Source of the DNA: RZYY01 sp036794825
Lineage (GTDB): Bacteria; Bacteroidota; Bacteroidia; Bacteroidales; 4484-276
Length of the DNA: 64,000 bases
Assembly: GCA_036794825.1 (NCBI GenBank)
Contig: DAIRGA010000010.1
Span: 1-64,000 of the forward strand
Direction of reading: 5' to 3'
Shown here: piece after piece, positions 53,973 through 63,439 of the stretch
How positions within the stretch are numbered: the first letter of the stretch is position 1
How the letters are laid out: every line of letters starts with the position of its first letter
Made by a program: the position numbers and the translations under genes
Notes under the pieces: generated by a model
The model's database searches: none
Seen by the model: only the letters and a program-made list of their open reading frames with translations
What the model was told of the DNA's origin: nothing

Positions 53973-56900
53973 ATGAGCAGCATCCTATTACGGATTGGGT
54001 TACTCAACCTATTTATCCTTTCCCAGTTTCTTTCGATCGCACAACAAACAAAAATCTACGATGACCCTGAAGCAAGCTACCGTCTGGCTCTTGACCTGAT
54101 CGGGAAAAAGCAGTATGGTGCAGCGCAGGACGTCTTTGGCCAGCTGATAGAGACGCTTCCAGCCGGCGAGTCGGTTATCCGGCTCGAAGCAGGGTTTTAC
54201 GACGGCCTTTGTGATTATTACCTCAACCATCCGCAGGCAAGAGACAAATTTGCTGATTTTGTGAGGTATTACCCCGATCACTCCAAAACCAACCTGGCGT
54301 GGTTGTACCTGGGGTTAATCGAGTATGGTGGGCGTAAATACAAAAATGCGCTGGAATATTTCGAAAAAGTGGACCACTTAAGGCTCAGCCAAAACATGAT
54401 GCCCGAATATCTTTATAAATTGGGCTACAGCTACTTACAAAGAGAAAATTTTGCCAAAGCAAAAGATGCCTTTTTTCCGATTCTCAACACCCCTTCAGAA
54501 TACCGCGATGGCGCCAATTACTATTATGCCTACATTGCTTACCAGGAGAAGGATTACAGCAGAGCTTTGTTCTATTTTGAAAAAATAGACCCAAAATCCG
54601 AATTTGCCGAAGAAGTTCCGTTTTATCTGCTACAGATTTATTATGTAAAAAAGGATTTCGACCAGATAACCACTAAAGGACCGCAATTGCTGCAGCAAAA
54701 TACTAAAGACAAAAAGAAAAACGGTGAATTGGCGCGTATTGTGGCAGAGGCTTTTTACCAAAGGAATGATTTCGACAAGGCTGTCCTCTATTTCGACAAA
54801 TATCTGGAGGATAGCCGGAAGCAATTGACCCGTGATGAAAACTACCAGTACGCCTATTCACTTTACAAGACCGGCAATTATCAAAAAGCGATCGGCTTTT
54901 TCGAAAAAGCCATAAAGGACAAGGATGCTATGACGCAAAATTCGCATTACCACCTTGCCGACAGTTATTTAAAAACCGGTCAGAAGAATTTCGCTCAAAA
55001 TGCCTTCTATGCTGCTTATCAGATACCCGGTAATGAGGATTTGAGAGAAGATGCCTTGTTCAATTACGCCAAACTCACCTTCGAATTGGCGTACGATCCT
55101 TATAATACCTCCATGTCGGCACTCAATCAATACATCAGCGATTTTCCAAATTCAGCAAGAATTGACGAGGCCTATAAATACCTGACCAATCTTTTCCTCT
55201 CTTCCAGAGATTATCAGGCTTCGATTGATGCCATCGAAAAGCTGAAGGTGAAAAACCGCGATATCCAGACTGCTTATCAGCGGATCACTTTCCAGCGCGG
55301 GGTGCAGTTGTTTAATTCAGGGCGCTATGATCTGGCTATTGAAAATTTCAGAAAATCGTTAAACACTAACATAAAGCAGGAGTTTGCCACCCGTTCGCGT
55401 TTCTGGATTGCCGAATCTTATTTCCAGATGGGTGAGTTTACGCGCGCCATTGATTTTTACGACTCATTTGTTTCATCGTCCGGCGCTTCGAAGTTGGACA
55501 TTTACCCGCTTGCCTCTTACAACCTGGGCTACTCCTACTTTAAGCTCAAATTTTATGACAACGCTGTGGAAGCCTTCAGGCAGTTCACTGTCCGACCCGG
55601 AAAAACCGGTGAACCTTTCGTGGCAGATGCTTTGATCCGGCTGGGTGATTGCTATTTTATCACACAAAACTATCCTCAGGCTATCACCTACTATGACCAG
55701 GCGGTAGGTAAAAATGCCAAAGAAAGTGATTATGCCATGTTCCAGAAAGCACTGTCGGAAGGAGCCAGGGGACGTTCGGATCAGAAAATCAGTAATCTGC
55801 AGGCTGTGTTAAGCCGTTTCCCCATATCATCCTTTGCCGATGATGCTACTTATGAAATTGCTGAAGCCTACCTGCTTCGCAACGATAACAGCAATGCACT
55901 CGACTGGTTCAGCAAGGTTATCAATCAGTTCCCCAACAGCAGCTACATGAACCGATCGTTGCAAAAGACCGGGATGATTTATTACAATCAGAACAACCTC
56001 GACCAGGCGCTGGAAGTGCTCAAAAGGCTGGTTACCTATTACCCCAATTCTTCTGAAGCGCGCGATGCACTACCCACCATCCGGAATATTTACCTGGATA
56101 AAAACGAGGTAAACAAATATTTTGAATTTGCCGAAACTGTTCCCTTCGCAAAAGTTACAGCCACCGAGCAGGATTCGATAACCTACATCGCTGCCGAAAA
56201 TCTCTATATGCTCAACGACTGTTTTTCAGCCGTCGAGGCCTTCGACAGGTACATCAACAGGTTTGAAAACGGGGCATTTATCCTCAATGCACATTACTAC
56301 AAAGCTGAATGTCAGTTTAGTATGGGTAAAAGGGTTGAGTCTCTTTCAGGTTTTGAGTTTGTAACCCGTTTCCCGAAATCGCAATTCAGCGAAAATTCGT
56401 TGCTTCGTGCCGGCGAAATCTATTTTACCGACCAGAACTACCATAAGGCTTTGGAAAATTTCAGCACACTCGAGGTTATTGCTGATTATCCCGCGAACAT
56501 TATCACGGCCATTAACGGGCAGATGGAATGCCATTTCCAGTTGAATAACTTTCAGGAAGCCATGGAGGCAGCACGAAAACTCCGCACACACGATCGAATA
56601 ACCAGCGAGCAACTGGTGAGATCGCACTACATCTCCGGGAAATCAGCGCTTCAGATGGAAAACCTCGCCGCAGCCAAGACCGAACTCGAAAACACCGTCA
56701 AACTCTCGCAGGGAGCTCCTGGAGCTGAAGCCAAATACCTGCTTGCTACCATTACATTTCAGCAGAAGGATTACAAGAAAACAGAAGATCTGGTGGTAGA
56801 ACTCGCCGGTGAGTATCCTTCTTTTGAATATTGGAAAGCGATGGGATTCATCCTATTATCCGATGTCTATGTGAGCCAGGGGAGTTTATTCCAGGCCAGG

Positions 56901-56996
56901 CAAACCCTACAAAGTATCGTCCACTACTACCCCGGACAGGATCTGAAGGAGGTTGCTGCCCAAAAACTCAACGCTATTGCGCAAAAAGAGCAGTAA
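53973..56996 (+). CDS. large periplasmic TPR-repeat protein
   Basis: A 1007-residue exported protein. The signal peptide ends SIA|Q near residue 24. The whole body is tetratricopeptide repeats, about 20 or more, with repeated 'A..YF.KID', 'AI.FYDSFV' and 'YP.SS.A.DAL' helices; some resemble the BamD/YfiO and BamB-type Tol/Pal repeat groups. TPR proteins serve as scaffolds for protein complexes. The gene for a plug-less barrel starts 29 bp downstream, and the two are probably partners in one envelope complex. There is no lipobox, so it is soluble in the periplasm or associates with the barrel. Confidence 0.83.
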   Translation: MSSILLRIGLLNLFILSQFLSIAQQTKIYDDPEASYRLALDLIGKKQYGAAQDVFGQLIETLPAGESVIRLEAGFYDGLCDYYLNHPQARDKFADFVRYYPDHSKTNLAWLYLGLIEYGGRKYKNALEYFEKVDHLRLSQNMMPEYLYKLGYSYLQRENFAKAKDAFFPILNTPSEYRDGANYYYAYIAYQEKDYSRALFYFEKIDPKSEFAEEVPFYLLQIYYVKKDFDQITTKGPQLLQQNTKDKKKNGELARIVAEAFYQRNDFDKAVLYFDKYLEDSRKQLTRDENYQYAYSLYKTGNYQKAIGFFEKAIKDKDAMTQNSHYHLADSYLKTGQKNFAQNAFYAAYQIPGNEDLREDALFNYAKLTFELAYDPYNTSMSALNQYISDFPNSARIDEAYKYLTNLFLSSRDYQASIDAIEKLKVKNRDIQTAYQRITFQRGVQLFNSGRYDLAIENFRKSLNTNIKQEFATRSRFWIAESYFQMGEFTRAIDFYDSFVSSSGASKLDIYPLASYNLGYSYFKLKFYDNAVEAFRQFTVRPGKTGEPFVADALIRLGDCYFITQNYPQAITYYDQAVGKNAKESDYAMFQKALSEGARGRSDQKISNLQAVLSRFPISSFADDATYEIAEAYLLRNDNSNALDWFSKVINQFPNSSYMNRSLQKTGMIYYNQNNLDQALEVLKRLVTYYPNSSEARDALPTIRNIYLDKNEVNKYFEFAETVPFAKVTATEQDSITYIAAENLYMLNDCFSAVEAFDRYINRFENGAFILNAHYYKAECQFSMGKRVESLSGFEFVTRFPKSQFSENSLLRAGEIYFTDQNYHKALENFSTLEVIADYPANIITAINGQMECHFQLNNFQEAMEAARKLRTHDRITSEQLVRSHYISGKSALQMENLAAAKTELENTVKLSQGAPGAEAKYLLATITFQQKDYKKTEDLVVELAGEYPSFEYWKAMGFILLSDVYVSQGSLFQARQTLQSIVHYYPGQDLKEVAAQKLNAIAQKEQ

Positions 56997-57025
56997 ATCA
57001 TCGGTAAAGCCAAAAAAATCATTTC

Positions 57026-58759
57026 ATGAAATCATCTGATAATCAATATAAAGTAAAAATGGCAATAAGAACATCAGCCAAGATGCTTAGCATGGCAATG
57101 TTTCTCACTTTGGTGACTTACGGGTCAATTTTTAGCCAGGGGCGCAACCAGGAGGTAACCATCATCGCACCCTACCAACCCTCGATTTCTGACGCAGTAA
57201 AAATGCCACTCAAACCCGAAATAAACGACACGCTGGTAAAAGCTCCTGAGATGAGCTATGCTATTAATTCACAGCTCATTCCGACTACTTACGAAATTCA
57301 GCCGCTTAAACCTGTCTACATTCAGGTTGACCCCAGGAAATCCCTGCACAGAAATTATCTAAAGGCCGGATTTGGCAATTACACTACTCCGTATGCTGAA
57401 TTTTTTTCCAACAGCCTCAACTCCGACAAGTATTCGCTTGGATTCCACGTCCGGCATCACTCATCCAAAGGCGACATCAAAGACCATCCGGTGAGCGCTT
57501 TCAGCAACAATAAAACAGCCGTTTACGGGAAAAGATACATGAGTGATAAAGTGCTGTCAGGAAGAATTTATTACGACCGCGATGTGGTGCATTATTACGG
57601 CATGGTTCCCGGCGAGGATACAGCCATCTTTTCGCTGCCTGATGATGACCTGAGGCAAAGATTTTCGCTTTTTGGCGCCAATGTAAGCCTGGCCAGCAAC
57701 AGCCGCAGCCAGAACGGATATTCGGCAGAGCTGAGCTACTATGGCCAGACCGACCTTTACGAAACTGCCGAAACCGGTTTTGGACTGAAGGGAAATTACA
57801 ACTCCCGGAAAAAATTGGTTAACCTTGCCGACGAAGAAGAATTTGGCGCCGATTTCACCCTCGACTTATTTGCGAACAGTGACACCTTGGTTTCGCAAAC
57901 CAACATTATGTCCGGGATCACACCATATCTTAGGCTCAATTTCGATTATCTTGACTTCACCATCGGGCTGGAAGCTGCTGTAGCCGCCGACGCGGCCAGT
58001 AAATTATATGTCTATCCGGAAGTAAAACTCTTTTTCAAAATCATACCTGAGTATCTGCGTTTGTATCTTACCGTCACCGGTGGTTTACAGAGAAACTCAT
58101 TTCTAAGTACCAGTCGAGAAAATCCATGGATCAATCCGGTCTTCCCATTGGGATTTACCAGCACAACCTATGATTTCAAAGGCGGCGTTACAGGTAAAAT
58201 AAGCCAGTTGGTAGATTTCAACCTCAGCGCATCCTATGCCGATACTGAAAATATGCTCTTTTTTATCAATGACTATTCCTCTTCTTTCAGCCCAATGTTG
58301 AGCGAAAATTTTGCCAACAAATTCACCGGCATTTATGATAATGTCAAATTGACTACAATCAATGCTGAAATCAGTTACGATCTTCCTCAAAAGCTCAACG
58401 CCATGCTGGTAGTCAATTATCGGGATTACAACCTGGAAACAGAAGAGCAGCCGTGGCACAAACCCTCCATCGAAACAAGTCTCCTGGCTAAATATCACCT
58501 TTTACCCAACTTATCGCTCAATGGAGAGTTGTTTTATATTGGAAGCACCTGGGCTAAGGTCATGAATGCCGGTTCAGAAGTTACATCTGAAAAAATTGAC
58601 GGTTATGTTGACTTAAATTTCGGCGCTGAATATCGTTTCAACGATAAAATTGCCGCTTTTGCCCAGCTCAACAATGTTACAGGCACACGCTACTACCGCT
58701 GGTACAATTACCCTTCGCAGCGAATCAATGCGATGGCTGGGGTAACAATTGCTTTTTGA
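57026..58759 (+). CDS. plug-less TonB-receptor-like outer-membrane barrel
   Basis: A 577-residue outer-membrane protein. The signal peptide follows a polar extension and ends IFS|Q near residue 37. The mature N-terminus 'GRNQEVTIIAPYQPSI' looks like a TonB box, but no plug domain follows. After about 60 residues of proline-rich linker the barrel begins ('KAGFGNYTTPYAEFF') and runs to the last strand 'INAMAGVTIAF'. It is similar to the TonB-receptor-like proteins that pair with a TPR gene in Bacteroidota. It lies 29 bp after the TPR gene. The ligand is unknown. An internal ATG at residue 12 is another possible start. Confidence 0.75.
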   Translation: MKSSDNQYKVKMAIRTSAKMLSMAMFLTLVTYGSIFSQGRNQEVTIIAPYQPSISDAVKMPLKPEINDTLVKAPEMSYAINSQLIPTTYEIQPLKPVYIQVDPRKSLHRNYLKAGFGNYTTPYAEFFSNSLNSDKYSLGFHVRHHSSKGDIKDHPVSAFSNNKTAVYGKRYMSDKVLSGRIYYDRDVVHYYGMVPGEDTAIFSLPDDDLRQRFSLFGANVSLASNSRSQNGYSAELSYYGQTDLYETAETGFGLKGNYNSRKKLVNLADEEEFGADFTLDLFANSDTLVSQTNIMSGITPYLRLNFDYLDFTIGLEAAVAADAASKLYVYPEVKLFFKIIPEYLRLYLTVTGGLQRNSFLSTSRENPWINPVFPLGFTSTTYDFKGGVTGKISQLVDFNLSASYADTENMLFFINDYSSSFSPMLSENFANKFTGIYDNVKLTTINAEISYDLPQKLNAMLVVNYRDYNLETEEQPWHKPSIETSLLAKYHLLPNLSLNGELFYIGSTWAKVMNAGSEVTSEKIDGYVDLNFGAEYRFNDKIAAFAQLNNVTGTRYYRWYNYPSQRINAMAGVTIAF

Positions 58760-58909
58760 TGCGGTCTTAAAAATTCAGACTCCTGTTTAGATTTCTTTGC
58801 AGGGAAAGATTGGAAAATTCCTTTTCAGATACGTCGTTGCAGCCAAAATGAGACTGTCAGGAAATCCGATTTAATTCAGTAATTGAGGAAAGGCATTGAA
58901 CCCCGAACT

Positions 58910-60118
58910 CTATCTGCTGACCAATTTACCTGATGCAAGCATCTTATCCTTGGAAATGATTTGATAGTAATAAGAGCCGGGGGGCATTTTTGCTAGATCG
59001 AGGTTTTTTCTTCCGTTATGGATATCATCAAAGGAGATTACCTCCTGTAGCTGTGCATTCAAAATTATCAAACGATTATCAGCGGTCTGCAAACCTGAAA
59101 TTTCCAACCGAACTTTACCTTCAAAAGGATTAGGAAAAACACTTACAATGATATTTTTATTCAACCCTGATTGTTGGTTGCTCACATTTGTAATTAAATC
59201 TTTGTAAAGGATCGTTCCGTTTAATCCACCTACCAGTAGCCGATCCAAATCAGGAACGTAGCAAAATTCGCGCAAACTGACCGTGTTAGTTGTTTCGTCA
59301 GGAATCCAGGTTTGTCCTCCATCAGTGGTTTTTAAGATGTTTCCATTCGTTGCCGACACATAACCGTAGTCATTTGTAAAAAAATGCACAGACCAAAAAT
59401 CAATCGGGGGGCCGGAATAAACAGACTCCCAATTTATCCCACCATCAACCGTTTTGAGCAGAGTGCTTCCTAAACCAGAGCAATAACCGGTTTCCGGTGA
59501 GGGGAAATAGATGCCGGTGAGGTTTCCGTCCGTTTTCATATTCATCAGGAACCAGCCATATGCGCTATTCGGAGTTTTGTAAGCCCTTCCTCCATCTCCG
59601 ACGACATATCCGTTTTGTTGGTTAGGAAAATGGATATCCCTCAGCCAATATCCGGGACCTGTAACATAAGGTATCCAATCCCATAATCCATGATTCAAAT
59701 CCCATAACATCTCATATTGACCACTGGCAAATACACGCGATGGATCAAGGATGAAAAGGCCTCTGAGTTTCGAGCTTGTATTGAAGATCATATTCCAGTT
59801 ATCACCATTATCATTGGTAATATAAATGAAACCCTCATCCGTGACTGCATAACCAAGTGTTCCCTGCATGGCAACATGTGTCACCATATTAGTACCGCTA
59901 ATGTTGGCTGGACACCAGTTATCACCGCCATCATCGCTCAATAAAATGTGACCATTTGTTCCGCTACTAAACAAACGGTTATCGTCACCCAGGCTAATTG
60001 AAACCAGATTGTCAGTGAAACCTGTGTTTACGACTATCCACTGGGCTGAGGAATTTCCCGAAATCATCATTGAAATGATAATAATAATCAGGGTCGGAAA
60101 GAGAGGTAAATTTTTCAT
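58910..60118 (-). CDS. T9SS-secreted YCF48/BNR-like propeller protein
   Basis: A 402-residue secreted protein. The signal peptide ends SSA|Q near residue 25. The body (about 30-310) is a YCF48-like seven-blade propeller made of 'GDNRLFSSGTNGHILLSDDGGDNW'-type blades: 'TNDNGDNW', 'TVDGGINW' and 'TTDGGQTW'. A T9SS sorting domain lies at about 325-402 ('VFPNPFEGKVRLEI', ending 'SGKLVSR'). It has the same overall plan as the 906-residue protein at 38 kb but is shorter and not closely alike. The gene is monocistronic. Confidence 0.82.
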   Translation of the reverse strand: MKNLPLFPTLIIIIISMMISGNSSAQWIVVNTGFTDNLVSISLGDDNRLFSSGTNGHILLSDDGGDNWCPANISGTNMVTHVAMQGTLGYAVTDEGFIYITNDNGDNWNMIFNTSSKLRGLFILDPSRVFASGQYEMLWDLNHGLWDWIPYVTGPGYWLRDIHFPNQQNGYVVGDGGRAYKTPNSAYGWFLMNMKTDGNLTGIYFPSPETGYCSGLGSTLLKTVDGGINWESVYSGPPIDFWSVHFFTNDYGYVSATNGNILKTTDGGQTWIPDETTNTVSLREFCYVPDLDRLLVGGLNGTILYKDLITNVSNQQSGLNKNIIVSVFPNPFEGKVRLEISGLQTADNRLIILNAQLQEVISFDDIHNGRKNLDLAKMPPGSYYYQIISKDKMLASGKLVSR

Positions 60119-60342
60119 TGCAGGTGCTTTTTGTTAGGGCAATAATACAATTAATTCTGCAATAAATCTCTGTATGTAAAAGCATCATAAATTTTTTAAG
60201 CAGAGTAATGGGCTTTTCTGTGATTCTTGAAAAAGTTGATAATACATATTAACACGTTCGATACCATGGTTTTATTAATCAGTATAAAAATTTCCCAACA
60301 GGCTGATCTCTTTACTCCAAATACTATTGGTTCAATTTTCAC

Positions 60343-62442
60343 CTAACTAATTATGCTCCAATCCTGACGATGCTTGCGCAATTGCCTTATTCTGGCTTCC
60401 AATACCTGATTAACGGAATTACATAGTTCAGGGTCATCTTCAAGAATTTCAGCCGCCAGTTCGCGGGCAAACCGAAGCATTTTTTCATCCCGGATAATAT
60501 CGGCCAATTGCAGATCAAGAATTCCACTTTGACGGGTACCGTGCAGATCGCCGGGACCACGAAGTCTCATATCGGCCTCAGCAATTTCGAAACCATTGGA
60601 GGTTCGCACCATTGTCTCAATTCGCTTTTTACCATCAGCAGTAAGTTTATAGCTAGTCATAAGGATGCAGAACGACTGATCGGCGCCGCGACCAACTCTT
60701 CCACGCAACTGATGCAACTGTGAAAGTCCGAATCTCTCGGCATTTTCGATGACCATCACTGATGCATTGGGAATATCAACTCCCACCTCGATGACCGTTG
60801 TGGCAACCATTATCTGCGTTTCTCCCCTGATAAAACGCTGCATCTCGAAATCTTTTTCTTCGGCTTTCATCTGCCCGTGCACAATGCTGATGGCGTAGTC
60901 AGGTAGCGGGAAAGAACGGCTGAGACTTTCCAATCCCTCCATCAGGTCTGCCAGATCAAGCTTTTCCGATTCTTTGATCAGCGGATACACGACATAGATC
61001 TGGCGTCCCTCCTCGATTTTCTTTTTCAGGAAACTATGAAGCAGCGGGCGTTTGCTATCATAATAATGGAAGGTTTGAACTGGTTTGCGTCCGGGTGGCA
61101 GCTCATCAATAACGGAGTAATCAAGGTCGCCATAAACAGTCATGGCAAGTGTGCGGGGGATGGGCGTCGCAGTCATAACAAGCACGTGCGGTGGGATGTC
61201 GCTCTTTTGCCAGAGTTTTGCCCGTTGTTCCACGCCAAAGCGATGTTGTTCGTCAATTATTACCAGGCCAAGGTTTTTAAACTGAACTTTCTCTTCAATC
61301 AGTGCATGCGTCCCTATCAGGATTTGCAATTTACCCGACTCAAGTTCATCGTGAATGATACGTCGTTCAGACATCCTGGTTGATCCCGTGAGAAGGTTTA
61401 ATTGCAAATTCATTCCACCGAGAAACCTGCTGATGGTTTTAAAATGCTGCTGTGCGAGTATTTCGGTGGGCGCCATGAGACTGGCCTGATACCCGTTGTC
61501 GATTGCGATGAGCATGCACAACAAAGCCACCAATGTTTTGCCGCTCCCGACATCGCCTTGCAGCAGCCTGTTCATCTGGTGGCCGGAGCCCAGGTCGCTG
61601 CGGATTTCCTTCACAACCCTTTTTTGCGCATTGGTGAGTTCGAAGGGTAAATATTGGTTGTAGAAGGTGTTAAACTGCTCGCCTACAGTCCTGAAAACAT
61701 GTCCCTTGTACTTTTTCGAACGGACAAATTTATGCCGAAGCAGCGCCAATTGAATGAAAAACAGCTCTTCAAATTTCAGCCTGGTAATCGCTTTATTAAG
61801 TATTTCCTGACTTTCAGGATAGTGGATGTTTTTCAGCGCCTCTTCCCTCGAAATAAATTTCAATCGGTAAATGATTTCCGGATTTAATGTTTCGGGTATT
61901 ACATCCACCATAGCCACCAGTGTTTTGGTTAGCTTGGCAATCCCCCGACTGTCAAGGCTTTTGGCTTTCAGCTTCTCAGTAGAGGAATAAAAAGGCTGAA
62001 GTTGTGTGCTCAGCAGGTCATATTCAGCAACCGGCTCGAATTCAGGATGGGCAAAGTTGTAGCGGCCGTTGAAGTAGTTTGGTTTACCAAAAACGATATA
62101 CTCAACTCCAGGTTTAATTTTTTCCTGCGCCCATTTAATTCCCTGAAACCAAACCAGTTCAATTTCGCCTGAAGCATCAGCGATGTAGGCTGATAATCTT
62201 CTGCCCCTCGCTGCACCTATCAATTGCGGCGCCGAAATTTTCCCTCTTAGCTGGAAATAGTTCTGATCGTTATCAATATCGGCTATCCTGGAAAACTTAC
62301 TTCGGTCAACATACCGAAAAGGGAAATAATTCAGCAGGTCGTCAAAGGTGAAAATATTTAACTCCGATCTGAGGACTTCAGCTCTTTTGGGGCCAACTCC
62401 TTTAAGGTACTCAATCGGTGTTTGTAATAATTCGTCAGACAT
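60343..62442 (-). CDS. recG: ATP-dependent DNA helicase RecG
   Basis: A 699-residue branch-migration helicase that reverses stalled replication forks. I chose the ATG at 62442 ('MSDELLQTP'); a TTG at 62487 would add 15 residues and overlap the gldN terminator. The N-terminal wedge domain begins with 'IEYLKGVGPKRAEVL', then an OB fold. The helicase domains have Walker A 'GDVGSGKT' near residue 300, the DEQH box 'IIDEQHRFGVEQR', and 'QLRGRVGRGADQS' in motif VI. Length and motifs are normal. It follows gldN on the same strand but is separated from it by a terminator. Confidence 0.95.
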   Translation of the reverse strand: MSDELLQTPIEYLKGVGPKRAEVLRSELNIFTFDDLLNYFPFRYVDRSKFSRIADIDNDQNYFQLRGKISAPQLIGAARGRRLSAYIADASGEIELVWFQGIKWAQEKIKPGVEYIVFGKPNYFNGRYNFAHPEFEPVAEYDLLSTQLQPFYSSTEKLKAKSLDSRGIAKLTKTLVAMVDVIPETLNPEIIYRLKFISREEALKNIHYPESQEILNKAITRLKFEELFFIQLALLRHKFVRSKKYKGHVFRTVGEQFNTFYNQYLPFELTNAQKRVVKEIRSDLGSGHQMNRLLQGDVGSGKTLVALLCMLIAIDNGYQASLMAPTEILAQQHFKTISRFLGGMNLQLNLLTGSTRMSERRIIHDELESGKLQILIGTHALIEEKVQFKNLGLVIIDEQHRFGVEQRAKLWQKSDIPPHVLVMTATPIPRTLAMTVYGDLDYSVIDELPPGRKPVQTFHYYDSKRPLLHSFLKKKIEEGRQIYVVYPLIKESEKLDLADLMEGLESLSRSFPLPDYAISIVHGQMKAEEKDFEMQRFIRGETQIMVATTVIEVGVDIPNASVMVIENAERFGLSQLHQLRGRVGRGADQSFCILMTSYKLTADGKKRIETMVRTSNGFEIAEADMRLRGPGDLHGTRQSGILDLQLADIIRDEKMLRFARELAAEILEDDPELCNSVNQVLEARIRQLRKHRQDWSIIS

Positions 62443-62471
62443 TATAACCGGGTTATTGAAAGCACAAAAAT

Positions 62472-62503
62472 AAAAAACTCCCTGCAAGATTTCCAGCAGG
62501 GAG
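62472..62503 (-). terminator. rho-independent terminator after gldN
   Basis: CTCCCTGC (62478-62485) and GCAGGGAG (62496-62503) form a perfect 8-bp stem. On the minus strand it is followed by six T's (62472-62477). It separates gldMN from recG. Confidence 0.85.
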
Positions 62504-62538
62504 CTTTTAATGAATGATATTTTTAGAAAACCTGAATG

Positions 62539-63420
62539 CTAATACACCCAGAGTTCCTGTTCGAAGTCGCGGATTTCAGTTTTGATACGTTCGGCCTCCA
62601 GGAGGGCATCCATGCCTGAGGCGTAATCGTCAATCCGGCGGTCGAAAACATTATCTTCCTTGATGATGTAACTGCTGAACCTGCGTTGCAGGAACAACTG
62701 ATCGTAAGTTAGGCGGCGGGCGCTGTTACCTGAGTTGTAAACTTCGTTTTGTGCCAATAGTGGTCTTATTTCAGGATAATAAAGCCAGAACAACGGCTTG
62801 TAACCTCTGAAGACATTGGTTGTCGGGTCAATATCCTCCTGCACTGGGCAAATCCCGATGATTCTTATCTGCATTTCAGAGCGTTGTTTATCGAAAATCC
62901 AGTCTTCTTTAATCCAGATGAATTTTACATCCTGCGGTTCGAAAGGGCTTTCAACGGTTTGGGTAATGAAAACATCGGGATTATTTGGATCAGGCTGGCG
63001 TATAGTCTGCTGAGTTGTTAGTTTTGCTGAAAGCTGGCTGGCAGGAACCGGGAGCATCTCCTCAAAGTTATCCGTACTTCCTGAAGCTTCATAAGCTGTT
63101 ATTTCTCCATTTTGCATGGCATCCCAAACCACCTGCATAAAACTTCTCCACCTGCCTTGGGGAGTTTGAGGGAAATAGAGAGGGTGGTTCATTTTTTCAT
63201 TAAAATCAACGGATCTCCAGACCCGTTTTTCCCAGAAAACGTCAGATTCACGGAGGTAGGTGTAGGGAATTGGTTTCAGATCGTTAATATGAGCACGATC
63301 ATAAGCCTTGTCTTTTGGTTCAGTTACCAGTTGAACCTGATTGCCTTGTTGTCCCGTTGCTACTTTTACAGTAATGAGCAAAACTATCAAAAGGGAACCT
63401 ATTGCAATGTTTTTTTTCAT
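62539..63420 (-). CDS. gldN: type IX secretion/gliding protein GldN (PorN)
   Basis: A 293-residue periplasmic component of the type IX secretion system, which binds the GldK/PorK lipoprotein ring. The signal peptide ends ATG|Q near residue 23. The family segments 'LKPIPYTYLRESDVFWEKRVWRSVDFNEKMN' and 'HPLYFPQ' are clear, as is the C-terminal half with 'YPEIRPLL' and 'LTYDQLFLQRRFSSYI'. It lies 19 bp after gldM on the same strand. With gldM it implies an intact gldKLMN operon continuing beyond the window. It is followed by a strong terminator. Confidence 0.93.
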   Translation of the reverse strand: MKKNIAIGSLLIVLLITVKVATGQQGNQVQLVTEPKDKAYDRAHINDLKPIPYTYLRESDVFWEKRVWRSVDFNEKMNHPLYFPQTPQGRWRSFMQVVWDAMQNGEITAYEASGSTDNFEEMLPVPASQLSAKLTTQQTIRQPDPNNPDVFITQTVESPFEPQDVKFIWIKEDWIFDKQRSEMQIRIIGICPVQEDIDPTTNVFRGYKPLFWLYYPEIRPLLAQNEVYNSGNSARRLTYDQLFLQRRFSSYIIKEDNVFDRRIDDYASGMDALLEAERIKTEIRDFEQELWVY

Positions 63421-63439
63421 ATTTTGAAAAATTGAATTT

